64,000 nt of DNA from assembly GCF_029813775.1 (NCBI RefSeq), contig NZ_JARVKW010000005.1:62001-126000 (forward strand), read 5' to 3'. Both the position numbers and the translations under genes were made by a program. Under the pieces are notes generated by a model that saw nothing but the letters and a program-made list of their open reading frames with translations, was not told the DNA's origin and did no database searches. Source of the stretch: Streptomyces sp. DH24. Lineage in GTDB: Bacteria; Actinomycetota; Actinomycetes; Streptomycetales; Streptomycetaceae. Numbering within the stretch: the first letter of the stretch is position 1; each line of letters opens with the position of its first letter. Of this stretch, positions 44,636 through 54,013 are shown piece after piece.

Positions 44636-47600
44636 ATGGACCCCGTGCGTTACCGCGTCCTCGGCCCCACCCGGGCCTTCCACACCGACGGCGCCCCGGT
44701 GCCGGTCGGCGGCGCACGCCTGCGCGCACTCCTGACCGTCCTCGCCCTGCGGGCCGGCCGCACCGTGCCCGCCGGTCTCCTCGTGGCCGAGGTCTGGCAC
44801 GCCGACGACCCGCCCGCCGACGCCCCCGGCGCCCTCCAGGCCCTCGTCGGCCGCCTCCGGCGAGCGCTCGGCGCCGACGCCGTCGCCTCGGTGGACGGCG
44901 GCTACCGCCTCACCGCCGCCCCCGACGACGTGGACCTGCACCACTTCGAGCGCCTCGCCGCCGAGGGCACGCGCGCCCTGGCCGACGGCGACGCCGCCAA
45001 GGCCGCCGGCGCTCTGGACGACGCCCTCGCCCTGTGGCAGGGACCGCCCCTCGCCGACCTCCCCGACCGCACCGCCGAGGCCGCCCGCTGGGAGACCCGG
45101 CGCCTGGACGTACTGCGCGCCCGGCACACCGCGGCACTCGCCCTCGGCCAGGCCGAACAGTCCCTGCCCGAGCTGACCGCCCTGTGCGACGGGCACCCCC
45201 TGGACGAACCCCTCCAGGTCCTGCGGCTGCGCGCCCTGCGCGACACCGGCCGCACCGCCGAGGCACTGGCCGCCTACGCGGACGTCCGCCGCACCTTCGC
45301 CGACCGCCTCGGCTCCGACCCGGGCCCGCAACTGCGCGCCCTGCACGAGGAGTTGCTGCGCCCGGAGGACGGCCCCGGCAAGGCACCCGACCCCGGCCCC
45401 GGCACGCCCCCCGGCCCCGACAGGGCATCCACCTCCGGCGCGACTCCCGCCCCCGACAGCGCCTCCGCTCCCGGCACGCCCCCCGGCCCCAACAGCGCCT
45501 CCGCTCCCGGCACGGCCCCCGGCCCCAACAGCGCCTCCGCCCCCGGCACGCCCCCCGGCCCCGGCACGCCCCCCGGCCGGGACCTCAGCACGTCCCCCGG
45601 CCGGGACCCCGGCGTGGCGTCCGGCCCCGGCAACCTGCGTGCCCGCCTCACCTCCTTCGTCGGCCGGGAGGCCGACATCGACGCCATCCGCCGCGACCTC
45701 GGCGCCGCCCGGCTGGTCACGCTCATCGGCCCCGGCGGCGCGGGCAAGACCCGGCTGTCCCAGGAGGCCGCCGAGGCCGCGCGGGACGCCGCCCCGGACG
45801 GGGTGTGGCTGGCCGAGCTGGCGCCCGTGGACGACCCCGACGCCGTACCCGAGGCCGTGCTCACCGCCGTGGGAGCGCGCGAGACCGTGCTGTACGGCGC
45901 CGGCGCCGAGAGCATGCGGGCCGTGGCCGACCGGCACGACGACCCCGTGGAACGGCTCGCCGAGCACTGCGGCAGGCGCCGCATGCTGATCGTCCTGGAC
46001 AACTGCGAACACGTCGTCGGCGCCGCCGCCCGGCTCGTGGCGGAATTGCTGGCCCGCTGCCCGCGCCTGACCGTGCTCGCCACCAGCCGTGAACCCCTCG
46101 GCGTGCCGGGCGAGTTGGTGCGACCGGTGGAGCCGCTGCCGGAACCGGTCGCGCTGCGGCTGCTCGCCGAGCGCGGGGCCGCCGCCCGCCCCGGCTTCCG
46201 GGTCGAGGACGACCCCGAGGCCTGCGCGGAGATCTGCGGCCGGCTCGACGGCCTGCCCCTCGCGATCGAGCTGGCCGCCGCCCGGCTCCGCATGCTGACG
46301 CCCCGTCAGATCGCCGACCGGCTGGACGACCGCTTCCGCCTGCTCACCTCCGGAAGCCGTACCGTGCTGCCCCGCCAGCAGACCCTGCGGGCCGTCGTCG
46401 ACTGGTCCTGGGACCTGCTCGACGCGGACGAACGGGACGTCCTCGGCCGCCTGTCGGTCTTCGCGGGCGGCTGCGACCTGACCGCCGCCGAGGCCGTCTG
46501 CGGACCCCGCGCCCTCGAAGCGCTCGGCTCACTGGTCGACAAGTCCCTGGTCGTCGCCGCCCCCTCACCCGGTGGCGGGATGCGCTACCGGCTGCTGGAG
46601 ACCGTCGCCGAGTACGCGGCCGAACGGCTCGACGAGGCCGGCCGGCGCCCCGAGACCGCGCGCGCCCACCTCACGTACTACCGCGAACTCGCCCGCACCA
46701 CCGACCCGTTGCTGCGCGGCCCCGGCCAGCTCGCCGCCGTCGAGCGGCTGGAGCGCGAGTACGAGAACCTCCGCACCGCCCTGCGGCACGCCGTCGCCGA
46801 ACGCGACGAGCAGGAGGCGCTGTGCATCGTGCTGAGCCTGGCCTGGTACTGGCAGATGCGCGACCTGCGCATCGAGGCCCGCGGCTGGTGCCGCGACGTC
46901 ATGGCGCTCGGCCCCGACCCGTTCGCCGCCCCGGCCCGCCGCGCCGCCCCCGTCTGGCAGCGCTGCACGGACACCCCGCCCCCGATGACCGGCGAGGTGC
47001 TGGCGGAGGCCCGCCGCGGCGTCCACCTGGCCCACCTGGCCTGCATGGACACCGAACTGGAGGCCTGGCAGACCCCGGCCGCCCAGGACAAGCTGCGCAC
47101 CATCACCGAGGTGTACGAGCCGGGCCTGCCGCAGACCTGCCGCAGCCCCGGCATCCTCTGGTTCTACGCCGTCATGCTCACCGGCGGCATGGACCGGCTG
47201 CGCGACATCATCGAGGCCTCCGTCCGCACCTGCCGCGAGACCCCCGGCTACGAGTGGGAGCTCGCCGCCTGCCTCCAGATGCGCGCCAACCTCCTCGCCA
47301 ACCGCGCCGACTGGGCCGGCGACGCCTTCAAGGACGCCGACGAGGCCCTGGAGATCTACCGGCGCCTCGGTGACTCCTGGGGCGCCGCGGAAGCGCTGTC
47401 CGCGCGCGGCGAGGCCCACGAACGCAAGGGCGAGCACCGACTGGCCGCCGCCGACTACGAGTCGGCCGTCGCCCACGCCGAACTCCTCGGCGCCCGCGCC
47501 CAGCAGGCCGTGCTCCGGGCCCGGCTGGGCAGCGCGCTGCTGGAGTGCGGCGACACCGAGCGGGGCGAGCGGATGCTGCGCGAGGTGATCGACGGCCAGG

Positions 47601-48130
47601 ACGGCGGCCACAACGAGGCGCTGCCCGCCGCCCGCCTCTTCCTGGCCGGCTGGTTCGGCGTGACCGGCCGTGTCACCGAGGCGCGCGAGCAGCTCGGGCT
47701 GCTCCGGGAGGGCTTCGCCATCGCCCACTTCGTCGTCTTCGACGCGATCATCGTCGGCGCCGAGGCCTGGCTGGACGCCGTCGAGGGCCTCAGCGAGGAG
47801 AGCCTCGCCAAGTCCCGGCGCGCCATCGAACTGGCCGGCGACCCGCTGGCGCAGGCCATCTCGCCGCACATGCGCTCCGCGTACCTCGTCGTCGCCGCGA
47901 CGGCCCTCGCCGACGCCGACGGCGGCAGCCGCGCCCGTGACGCCGCGCGGCTGCTCGGCGCCGCCGACGCCCTGCTGCCGCCCGGCCATGTCCCCTCCGC
48001 CTGGGAGCACGAGGTGCACCGGTACGCGGAGACGCGGGTACGGGCCGCGCTGGGCGGCGAGGAGGCGTACGCCGCCGCGTACGCGGAGGGCGGCGGCCTC
48101 TCCCCGGCGGAGGCCACCGCCCTGGTGTGA
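44636..48130 (+). CDS. AfsR/SARP-type large transcriptional regulator
   Basis: This 1164-residue protein has an N-terminal winged-helix OmpR-like DNA-binding domain (about 1-95) and a bacterial transcriptional activator domain (about 100-245). A Pro/Gly/Ser repeat linker follows (about 255-330), then an NB-ARC/AAA ATPase with Walker A GPGGAGKTRL near 370 and Walker B LIVLDNCEHV near 455. The C-terminal TPR-like helical repeats begin near 700. This is the AfsR/large-SARP arrangement that integrates ATP and partner binding to activate secondary-metabolite genes. ATG 44636 or GTG 44645 are possible starts. It lies 19 kb from the visible cluster, beyond core genes, so control of that cluster is not implied. 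Confidence 0.88.
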   Translation: MDPVRYRVLGPTRAFHTDGAPVPVGGARLRALLTVLALRAGRTVPAGLLVAEVWHADDPPADAPGALQALVGRLRRALGADAVASVDGGYRLTAAPDDVDLHHFERLAAEGTRALADGDAAKAAGALDDALALWQGPPLADLPDRTAEAARWETRRLDVLRARHTAALALGQAEQSLPELTALCDGHPLDEPLQVLRLRALRDTGRTAEALAAYADVRRTFADRLGSDPGPQLRALHEELLRPEDGPGKAPDPGPGTPPGPDRASTSGATPAPDSASAPGTPPGPNSASAPGTAPGPNSASAPGTPPGPGTPPGRDLSTSPGRDPGVASGPGNLRARLTSFVGREADIDAIRRDLGAARLVTLIGPGGAGKTRLSQEAAEAARDAAPDGVWLAELAPVDDPDAVPEAVLTAVGARETVLYGAGAESMRAVADRHDDPVERLAEHCGRRRMLIVLDNCEHVVGAAARLVAELLARCPRLTVLATSREPLGVPGELVRPVEPLPEPVALRLLAERGAAARPGFRVEDDPEACAEICGRLDGLPLAIELAAARLRMLTPRQIADRLDDRFRLLTSGSRTVLPRQQTLRAVVDWSWDLLDADERDVLGRLSVFAGGCDLTAAEAVCGPRALEALGSLVDKSLVVAAPSPGGGMRYRLLETVAEYAAERLDEAGRRPETARAHLTYYRELARTTDPLLRGPGQLAAVERLEREYENLRTALRHAVAERDEQEALCIVLSLAWYWQMRDLRIEARGWCRDVMALGPDPFAAPARRAAPVWQRCTDTPPPMTGEVLAEARRGVHLAHLACMDTELEAWQTPAAQDKLRTITEVYEPGLPQTCRSPGILWFYAVMLTGGMDRLRDIIEASVRTCRETPGYEWELAACLQMRANLLANRADWAGDAFKDADEALEIYRRLGDSWGAAEALSARGEAHERKGEHRLAAADYESAVAHAELLGARAQQAVLRARLGSALLECGDTERGERMLREVIDGQDGGHNEALPAARLFLAGWFGVTGRVTEAREQLGLLREGFAIAHFVVFDAIIVGAEAWLDAVEGLSEESLAKSRRAIELAGDPLAQAISPHMRSAYLVVAATALADADGGSRARDAARLLGAADALLPPGHVPSAWEHEVHRYAETRVRAALGGEEAYAAAYAEGGGLSPAEATALV
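45452..45559 (+). repeat. Three 36-base tandem repeats inside the regulator gene
   Basis: Units at 45452, 45488 and 45524 each encode P(D/N)SASAPGT(P/A)PG-type dodecapeptides in the linker between the activator domain and ATPase, followed by a half unit. They make a flexible spacer prone to slippage length change. Confidence 0.75.
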
Positions 48131-48149
48131 CGCGCACCGGCGGGCCGGG

Positions 48150-48983
48150 TCAGCTCTTGGTGCGGAACTTGTGGATCGCGACCGGCGCCATCACCGCCGT
48201 GATCGCCACCGACCAGCCGATCGTCATCCACAGGTCGCCCGCGACCGGGCCGCCGACCATCAGCCCGCGGGCGGCGTCGGCGAGCGAGGACAGCGGGTTG
48301 TACTCGGTGAACTTCTCCAGCCAACCCGGCATCGACTGCGGCGGCGCGAAGATCGACGAGCCGAACTGCAACGGCATCAGCACCAGGAAGCCCATCGCCT
48401 GCACGGACTGCGCGTTCTTCATCACCACGCCGAGCGTCAGGAACACCCACATCAGGGCCGAGCCGAACAGCGCGGACAGTCCCACGGCGGCGAACAGCCC
48501 GGGCCAGCGCGTGATGTCGAAGCCCACCAGGACGCCGACCACCAGCAGGACGACGGTCGCGAACAGCATCCGCGCCATCTCCACCGCGATCTTCGCGAAC
48601 AGCACCGAGCCGCGCCCGATGGGCAGCGAACGGAACCGGTCCATGACCCCGGTGTTGAAGTCCTGGTTGAAGCCGGTGCCCACGCCCTGGGCCATGTTCA
48701 TGCCCATCATGGCCATCAGGCCGGGCACGATGTACTGCACGTACTGCTCCTGACCGCCGCCGAGGGACTGCCCGATGGAGCCGCCGAAGACGTACACGAA
48801 CAGCAGCGTGAAGACGACCGGGAACAGGATCGCGTCGAACATCGACTCCGGGTCCTGCCGGATCCACAGCAGGTTGCGGCGCACCAGCGCGCCGGTGTGC
48901 CGCAGATGCCCGCGCAGCGGGATCCGGGCGTCGGCCGTGGCGTCGGCCGTGCCGCCGGCCGGGTAGGGGGCGGTGGCGGTCAC
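48150..48983 (-). CDS. ABC-2 type permease (DrrB-like)
   Basis: This 277-residue, six-helix ABC-2 permease has RNLLWIRQDPESMFDAILFPVV at its start (split as RNLLWIRQDPE and SMFDAILFPVV), the DrrB-type opening, and a PLQFGSSIFAP stretch before the last helices. The GTG start overlaps the ATPase stop codon in GTGA, so translation is coupled. With its ATPase it should export a hydrophobic drug or lipid. Confidence 0.87.
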   Translation of the reverse strand: MTATAPYPAGGTADATADARIPLRGHLRHTGALVRRNLLWIRQDPESMFDAILFPVVFTLLFVYVFGGSIGQSLGGGQEQYVQYIVPGLMAMMGMNMAQGVGTGFNQDFNTGVMDRFRSLPIGRGSVLFAKIAVEMARMLFATVVLLVVGVLVGFDITRWPGLFAAVGLSALFGSALMWVFLTLGVVMKNAQSVQAMGFLVLMPLQFGSSIFAPPQSMPGWLEKFTEYNPLSSLADAARGLMVGGPVAGDLWMTIGWSVAITAVMAPVAIHKFRTKS

Positions 48984-49999
48984 GCGGCGACCTCCTCGCG
49001 GTCGTCGGCGGGCACGGTGTCCTGCGGGACACTGGCGCGGTGGCCGGTGAGCGACAGGAACACCTCGTCCAGGCTGGGCAGTTCGGTGCTGATCGAGGCG
49101 AGCGTGATGCCGCGCGCGGTGACGGCTCCGACGACGGCGGTCAGCTGCTCGTCGCTGAGCACCGGCACCAGCACGGTGCCGCGCTCGGCGTCCACGGTGG
49201 TCGTCGCGAGCCCGGTGATGCCGAGGCCGTCGAGCGCGGCGGCCAGCGGCCGCACCTGCGCCGGGTCGGCCGGGCGGACGCGCAGGGTGCGGCCGCCGAC
49301 CTTCGCCTTCAGCTCCTCGATGCCGCCCCGGGCGATGACCCGGCCCCGGTCCACCACGGTCAGTCCGGAGGCGAGTTGCTCGGCCTCCTCCATGTACTGC
49401 GTGGTCAGCAGCACGGTCACCCCGTCGCCGACCATGCTCTTGACCTCGTCCCACACCTCGTTGCGGGTACGCGGGTCCAGTCCCGTCGTCGGCTCGTCCA
49501 GGAACAGCACGGCGGGACGCCCGATCATGGACGCGGCCAGGTCGAGCCGCCGCCGCATGCCGCCGGAGTAGGTGCCGGCCGGTCGCCGGGCCGCGTCCGT
49601 CAGCGCGAACCGCTCCAGGAGTCCGTCGGCGCGGGCCCGCGCCTCCTTGCGGGGCAGATCGAGCAGCCGCCCGATGAGGTACAGGTTCTCCCACCCGGGG
49701 AGCTTCTCGTCCACGGAGGCGTACTGCCCGGTCAGCCCGATCACCCGCCGCAGCTGCCGGGGCTGCCGTACGACGTCGTACCCGGCCACGGTCGCCCGCC
49801 CGGCGTCGGGGGCGAGCAGCGTGGACAGAATCCGCACCAGGGTGGTCTTCCCGGCCCCGTTCGGACCGAGCACCCCCATCACGGTCCCCTCCCGCACCTC
49901 CAGATCCACCCCGTCCAGCGCCCTGGTGTCCCCGTAGTGCTTGACCAGCCCCCGTACGGCGACGGCCACGCCGCCTCTTGTCACGTCGATTCGCGTCAT
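48980..49999 (-). CDS. ABC transporter ATPase (DrrA-like)
   Basis: This 339-residue ATPase has Walker A LGPNGAGKTTLV near residue 42, the signature YSGGMRRRLDLA, and Walker B VLFLDEPTTGLD. A C-terminal extension of about 90 residues is typical of daunorubicin-resistance DrrA proteins. ATG 49999 is chosen; upstream in-frame sequence is only repeats. It forms an exporter with the overlapping permease gene. Confidence 0.9.
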   Translation of the reverse strand: MTRIDVTRGGVAVAVRGLVKHYGDTRALDGVDLEVREGTVMGVLGPNGAGKTTLVRILSTLLAPDAGRATVAGYDVVRQPRQLRRVIGLTGQYASVDEKLPGWENLYLIGRLLDLPRKEARARADGLLERFALTDAARRPAGTYSGGMRRRLDLAASMIGRPAVLFLDEPTTGLDPRTRNEVWDEVKSMVGDGVTVLLTTQYMEEAEQLASGLTVVDRGRVIARGGIEELKAKVGGRTLRVRPADPAQVRPLAAALDGLGITGLATTTVDAERGTVLVPVLSDEQLTAVVGAVTARGITLASISTELPSLDEVFLSLTGHRASVPQDTVPADDREEVAA

Positions 50000-50032
50000 G
50001 CCACCGACGCTCCCAGCCCCGCCCGACACACC

Positions 50033-50134
50033 ACCGACAGCGGCCCGGCACGACCGGCAGCGGCCCGACATCCGACCGGCAGCGGCCCGGCACGACCGGC
50101 AGCGGCCCGGCATCCGACCGACAGCCGGCCGACA
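50033..50134. repeat. Short tandem repeats upstream of the ABC exporter
   Basis: About five units of 20-22 bases follow one another, alternating CACGACCGGCAGCGGCCCG and CATCCGACCGGCAGCGGCC. They lie where the exporter promoter should be, so unit number could affect expression. Confidence 0.65.
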
Positions 50135-50168
50135 CGGGGGCGCGAACGCCGCCCGGCCGCCGGCAGAC

Positions 50169-50208
50169 GGCAGCCCCCGCCGACGGGGGAAGATCGGCGA
50201 GGGCTGCC
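50169..50208 (-). terminator. Terminator-like hairpin after panB
   Basis: GGCAGCCC-C-CGCCGA pairs with TCGGCG-A-GGGCTGCC (8 and 6 bp around one mismatch) 28 bases beyond the panB stop. No U-tract is seen. Confidence 0.6.
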
Positions 50209-50236
50209 CGGGTGTTACCGCAGTGGCTCAGTGGGT

Positions 50237-51112
50237 TCAGTGGACGGCGTGTTCCTCCGAGGGGAACGTTCCGCCGACCACGTCCTCGGCGAACGCCTTC
50301 ACCGCGCCGCCCATCACCTCACGCAGATCGGCGTACTGCTTCACGAACTTCGGCACCCGGCCCCCGGTCAGCCCGAGCATGTCGGTCCACACCAGCACCT
50401 GCGCGTCCGTCTCGGAACCGGCGCCGATCCCGACCGTCGGGATGTGCAGCGTCCGCGTCACCTCGGCGGCCAGCTCGGCCGGCACCAGCTCCAGCACGAC
50501 CGCGAACGCGCCCGCGTCCTGCACGGCCTTGGCGTCCCGCAGCAGCTGCTGCGCCGCCTCCTCGCCGCGCCCCTGCACGCGGTAGCCCATCGCGTGCACC
50601 GACTGCGGCGTCAGACCGATGTGCGCCATCACCGGGATGCCGGACTCCACCAGCAGCCGGATCTGCTCGTGCGAGCGCTCGCCGCCCTCCAGCTTGACCG
50701 CGCCGACCCCGGCCTCCTTCACCAGCCGGGTCGCCGAGCGCAGCGCCTGCACCGGACCCTCCTGGTAGGAGCCGAACGGCAGGTCGCCGACGACGAGGGA
50801 GCGCCTGGTGCCGCGGACGACGGCCGCGGACAGCATCGTCATCTCGTCGAGCGTGACGGGCACCGTGGTGTCGTAGCCGAGGTGGCAGTTGCCCGCCGAG
50901 TCGCCGACCAGGAGGACCGGAATCCCGGCCTCGTCGAAGACGGAGGCGGTCAGCGCGTCGTACGCGGTGAGCATGGGCCACTTCTCGCCGCGCTCCTTGG
51001 CGGCGGCGATGTCCCGGACGGTGATGCGGCGGCTGGTCCTGCCCCCGTACAGCGCCCTGCTGCCGTCGGAGGGCCTGGGCTGCGCAGTCTGGGCAGCCGA
51101 AAGCTGCGTCAT
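50237..51112 (-). CDS. panB: Ketopantoate hydroxymethyltransferase
   Basis: This 291-residue PanB makes ketopantoate from 2-oxoisovalerate and methylene-tetrahydrofolate, the first committed step of pantothenate and CoA synthesis. The metal/substrate motif [15 protein letters not shown] is near residue 69, [13 protein letters not shown] near 140, and [18 protein letters not shown] near 225. ATG 51112 has GAGGAG at a good distance. It is divergent from an EEP-family gene. Confidence 0.94.
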   Translation of the reverse strand: MTQLSAAQTAQPRPSDGSRALYGGRTSRRITVRDIAAAKERGEKWPMLTAYDALTASVFDEAGIPVLLVGDSAGNCHLGYDTTVPVTLDEMTMLSAAVVRGTRRSLVVGDLPFGSYQEGPVQALRSATRLVKEAGVGAVKLEGGERSHEQIRLLVESGIPVMAHIGLTPQSVHAMGYRVQGRGEEAAQQLLRDAKAVQDAGAFAVVLELVPAELAAEVTRTLHIPTVGIGAGSETDAQVLVWTDMLGLTGGRVPKFVKQYADLREVMGGAVKAFAEDVVGGTFPSEEHAVH

Positions 51113-51539
51113 GGCAACGCTCCTCACAAGTCATCTCGAGGCGCCCTGACGGCGTCCCCGGATCCCCTCCATGGTGGCACTTCGGGTCGGCGACGGCTAG
51201 GGCGGTCCCTGTGACGCGTTCCACGCAAGGCCCCGGCGGGCGACCGCGCTTGGGCAGCCGCGCCGCGGCCGCCCGCGGCTTCCGTGGCCGCGGTCGTGCT
51301 TCGGCATCCGCGCCGCGACCCGCCCGCCGCTTCCGTGGCCCCGGTCGCGCACCGGAACCCGAATGTGCGCGTTTCGTCACAGAGGCCCCTGCCGCCCCGC
51401 AACCCGGAACTCGGACCGCGCCTCCGCTCGTCCTCGTGCCCGTACGGCCGTCACAGGACGGCGGGGATCGGAGCCGATCATCCCCTAGGGTCGTAGCCAC
51501 GGGGGTGACGGTGCGCACGGCAGGCAGTGAGGCGACGGT
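51113..51539. repeat. panB/EEP intergenic region with a 50-base tandem duplication
   Basis: This 427-base divergent gap contains two imperfect copies of a 50-base unit starting near 51258 and 51308 (CCGCGCCGCG...GCTTCCGTGGCC..GGTCG). No gene, clear promoter or operator is recognised in the rest. Confidence 0.55.
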
Positions 51540-52592
51540 ATGGCGCAGCAGGCGTACGTGACGGATACGGACAACGGCGGCACTCGGTCCGAGCGTCCCC
51601 ATCCCGGATTCCGGCGCCTGTTCTCCCGGCCGGCCGCCGGCCGGTGGGGCGACGGGGGAGTCTGGCGGCGCGGTGTGCTCGTGGCCGCCGCCGGGGTGCT
51701 GCTGGCGCTGGTGATGCTGGCCCACTCGCGCATCCCGAACGCGGTCGGCAACCTCGGCAGCCTCACGGAGACCTTCCTGCCCTGGCTGGGCCTGCTGGTG
51801 CTGGTCCTGCTGGTCCTGGCGCTGGTGCGCCGCTCGGTGACCGCGCTGGTCGCGGTGCTGGTGCCGGCGGTCGTCTGGCTGACGCTGTTCGGCGGGCTGC
51901 TCACCGACAAGACGGCACCCGGCGGCGACCTGACGGTCGTCACCCACAACGTCAACGCCGACAACTCCGACCCGTCCGGCACCGCCCGCGACGTCGCCGC
52001 CTCCGGCGCGGACGTGGTGGCGCTGGAGGAGCTGACGGCCGCGGCGGTCCCGACGTACGAGAAGGCGCTGGCGTCGGCGTATCCGCACCACGCGGTCGTG
52101 GGCACCGTCGGCCTGTGGAGCAAGCACCCGATGACCGGCGTCGAGGACGTCGACATCAAGCTCGGCTGGAAGCGCGCGATGCGCGCCACGGTCACCACCC
52201 CGGCCGGCCAGGTCGCCGTCTACGTCGCCCACCTCCCGTCCGTCCGGGTGAAGCTGGAGGCCGGCTTCACGGCCCGGCAGCGCGACAAGAGCGCCGACGC
52301 GCTCGGCGAGGCCATCGCCGGCGAGCGGCTCACCCGGGTCGTCCTGCTCGGCGACCTCAACGGCACCATGAACGACCGCGCGCTGAACGCCGTCACCTCC
52401 CAGATGCGCTCCACGCAGGGCGCGGCGGGCAGCGGCTTCGGGTTCAGCTGGCCGGCGTCGTTCCCGATGGCGCGCATCGACCAGATCATGGTCAAGGGCG
52501 TCGAGCCGGAAAGCTCCTGGACGCTCCCGCGAACGGGCAGCGACCACCTCCCGGTCGCGGCGCGTGTGAGGGTCGACACAACGGCCTCCTGA
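51540..52592 (+). CDS. Membrane-anchored endonuclease/exonuclease/phosphatase-family protein
   Basis: The 350-residue protein has three N-terminal membrane helices (about residues 44-120), then an extracellular EEP domain. The domain carries VVTHNVNADNSD, VVALEEL (metal Glu), LLGDLNGTMND (Asp/Asn) and GSDHLPVAARV (catalytic His) in the order of DNase I-like phosphoesterases. The substrate, nucleic acid, phospholipid or small phosphate ester, cannot be predicted. Confidence 0.87.
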   Translation: MAQQAYVTDTDNGGTRSERPHPGFRRLFSRPAAGRWGDGGVWRRGVLVAAAGVLLALVMLAHSRIPNAVGNLGSLTETFLPWLGLLVLVLLVLALVRRSVTALVAVLVPAVVWLTLFGGLLTDKTAPGGDLTVVTHNVNADNSDPSGTARDVAASGADVVALEELTAAAVPTYEKALASAYPHHAVVGTVGLWSKHPMTGVEDVDIKLGWKRAMRATVTTPAGQVAVYVAHLPSVRVKLEAGFTARQRDKSADALGEAIAGERLTRVVLLGDLNGTMNDRALNAVTSQMRSTQGAAGSGFGFSWPASFPMARIDQIMVKGVEPESSWTLPRTGSDHLPVAARVRVDTTAS

Positions 52593-52670
52593 AACCCCAG
52601 GTCAGCCATGAATGGGCGGTTCTCGGCAACCGCCTGTTCACACGCCGGAATACTGAGCCTGAGAGACTTT

Positions 52671-52702
52671 GTTCCGTACTTGAACTTAAGGACGTACGGA
52701 AC
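52671..52702. promoter_or_regulatory. 9-bp inverted repeat in an AT-rich promoter region
   Basis: GTTCCGTAC (52671-52679) and GTACGGAAC (52694-52702) are perfect inverted copies around TTGAACTTAAGGAC, which itself contains CTTAAG. It ends 27 bases before the exporter start and stands out as AT-rich. A repressor operator for the exporter is likely. Confidence 0.6.
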
Positions 52703-52729
52703 TCCCCTCTGAAAGGCACAGGCCCCTCC

Positions 52730-53959
52730 ATGCCCCTGGCCCTGCTAGCCCTCGCCGTGGGCGCCTTCGGCATCGGCACCACCGAGTTCGTGATGATGGG
52801 CCTCCTGCCCGACGTCGCGGACGACCTGAACATCTCCCTCCCCTCCGCGGGCCATCTCGTCTCCGCCTACGCGCTCGGCGTCGTCATCGGCGCACCGCTG
52901 CTCGCCGCGGTCACGGCCCGCATGTCCCGCCGCACCGTCCTGATCGCCCTGATGGTCCTGTTCGTGGTCGGCAACGCGCTCTCCGCGTTCGCCCCCGACC
53001 ACCACTGGCTGCTCGCGGCCCGCTTCCTGAGCGGCCTGCCGCACGGCGCCTTCTTCGGCGTGGGCGCCGTCGTCGCCACCAACATGGTGAGCCCCGACCG
53101 CAGGGCCCGCTCGGTCTCCCTGATGTTCCTCGGCCTGACGGTCGCCAACATCGCGGGCGTCCCCGTGGCCACGCTCATGGGCCAGCACCTCGGCTGGCGC
53201 GCCACCTTCCTCGGCGTGAGCGCCATCGGACTCGCGGCGATCGCCTCCCTGGCCTGGCTCATCCCGCACGACCACCAGCACGCCGAGGCGGCCGGCCTGC
53301 GCGGCGAACTGGCCGCGCTGCGCTCCCTGCCGGTGTGGCTGGCCCTCGGCACCACGGTCGCGGGCTTCGGCGCGCTGTTCGCGGCGTACAGCTACATCAC
53401 GCCGATGCTCACCGACTCCGCCGGGTACGCCGACACCAGCGTCACCCTGCTGCTGGCGCTGTTCGGCGTCGGCGCGACGGCCGGCAACCTGCTGGGCGGC
53501 CGGCTGGCCGACCACGCGATGCGCGGCACGCTGTTCGGCGGCCTGACGGCCCTCGTCGTGACGCTGGCGGCGTTCCCGCTCCTCATGAGCACGCAGTGGA
53601 CGGCCGCGGTGGCGGTCACCCTGCTCGGCATGGCGGCCTTCGTCACCGGCTCGCCGCTGCAACTGATGGTCATGGAGAAGGCGTCGGCGGCCCCGTCCCT
53701 GGCGTCCTCCGCCAACCAGGCCGCGTTCAACCTGGCCAACGCCGGCGGCGCCTGGATCGGCGGCCTCGCCCTCGCGGCGGGCCTGGGCACGACCTCCCCG
53801 GCACTGGCCGGCGCGGCCCTGGCCGTCCTCGGCCTGGCCGTCGCGGCGACGGCGTACGCGGTGGACCACCGCCGCGCGAACACGCCCCGCGTGTCGAAGG
53901 AACGCCTGGTGGCGTCGCATGTGCCGGAGCACGCGGACACGTCGACACCGGTGCGGTGA
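52730..53959 (+). CDS. MFS exporter (AraJ/Cmx-like DHA1 group)
   Basis: This 409-residue, 12-segment major facilitator protein opens GAFGIGTTEFVMMGLLPDVA, the DHA1 group signature shared with AraJ, YdhP and the chloramphenicol exporters Cmx/CmlR. Motif A-like TARMSRRTVLIAL and motif C GLPHGAFFGVGAVVA are present. ATG 52730 follows GAAAGG. An inverted repeat upstream suggests inducible control; a hairpin terminator follows the gene. Confidence 0.88.
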   Translation: MPLALLALAVGAFGIGTTEFVMMGLLPDVADDLNISLPSAGHLVSAYALGVVIGAPLLAAVTARMSRRTVLIALMVLFVVGNALSAFAPDHHWLLAARFLSGLPHGAFFGVGAVVATNMVSPDRRARSVSLMFLGLTVANIAGVPVATLMGQHLGWRATFLGVSAIGLAAIASLAWLIPHDHQHAEAAGLRGELAALRSLPVWLALGTTVAGFGALFAAYSYITPMLTDSAGYADTSVTLLLALFGVGATAGNLLGGRLADHAMRGTLFGGLTALVVTLAAFPLLMSTQWTAAVAVTLLGMAAFVTGSPLQLMVMEKASAAPSLASSANQAAFNLANAGGAWIGGLALAAGLGTTSPALAGAALAVLGLAVAATAYAVDHRRANTPRVSKERLVASHVPEHADTSTPVR

Positions 53960-53983
53960 GCGCGTAGCCGCGCGGCAGGAGGA

Positions 53984-54013
53984 GAGGGCGCCCGGCTGGT
54001 GCCGGGCGCCCTC
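53984..54013 (+). terminator. Strong hairpin terminator after the MFS gene
   Basis: GAGGGCGCCCGGC (53984-53996) and GCCGGGCGCCCTC (54001-54013) form a perfect 13-bp stem with loop TGGT, 25 bases after the stop codon, followed by TTCG. Confidence 0.75.

Noticed and set aside
44636-48130. AfsR-like regulator as the pathway-specific activator of the cluster
   Set aside because: It is 19 kb away beyond many core genes and next to an unrelated exporter. Nothing in sequence links it to the cluster.
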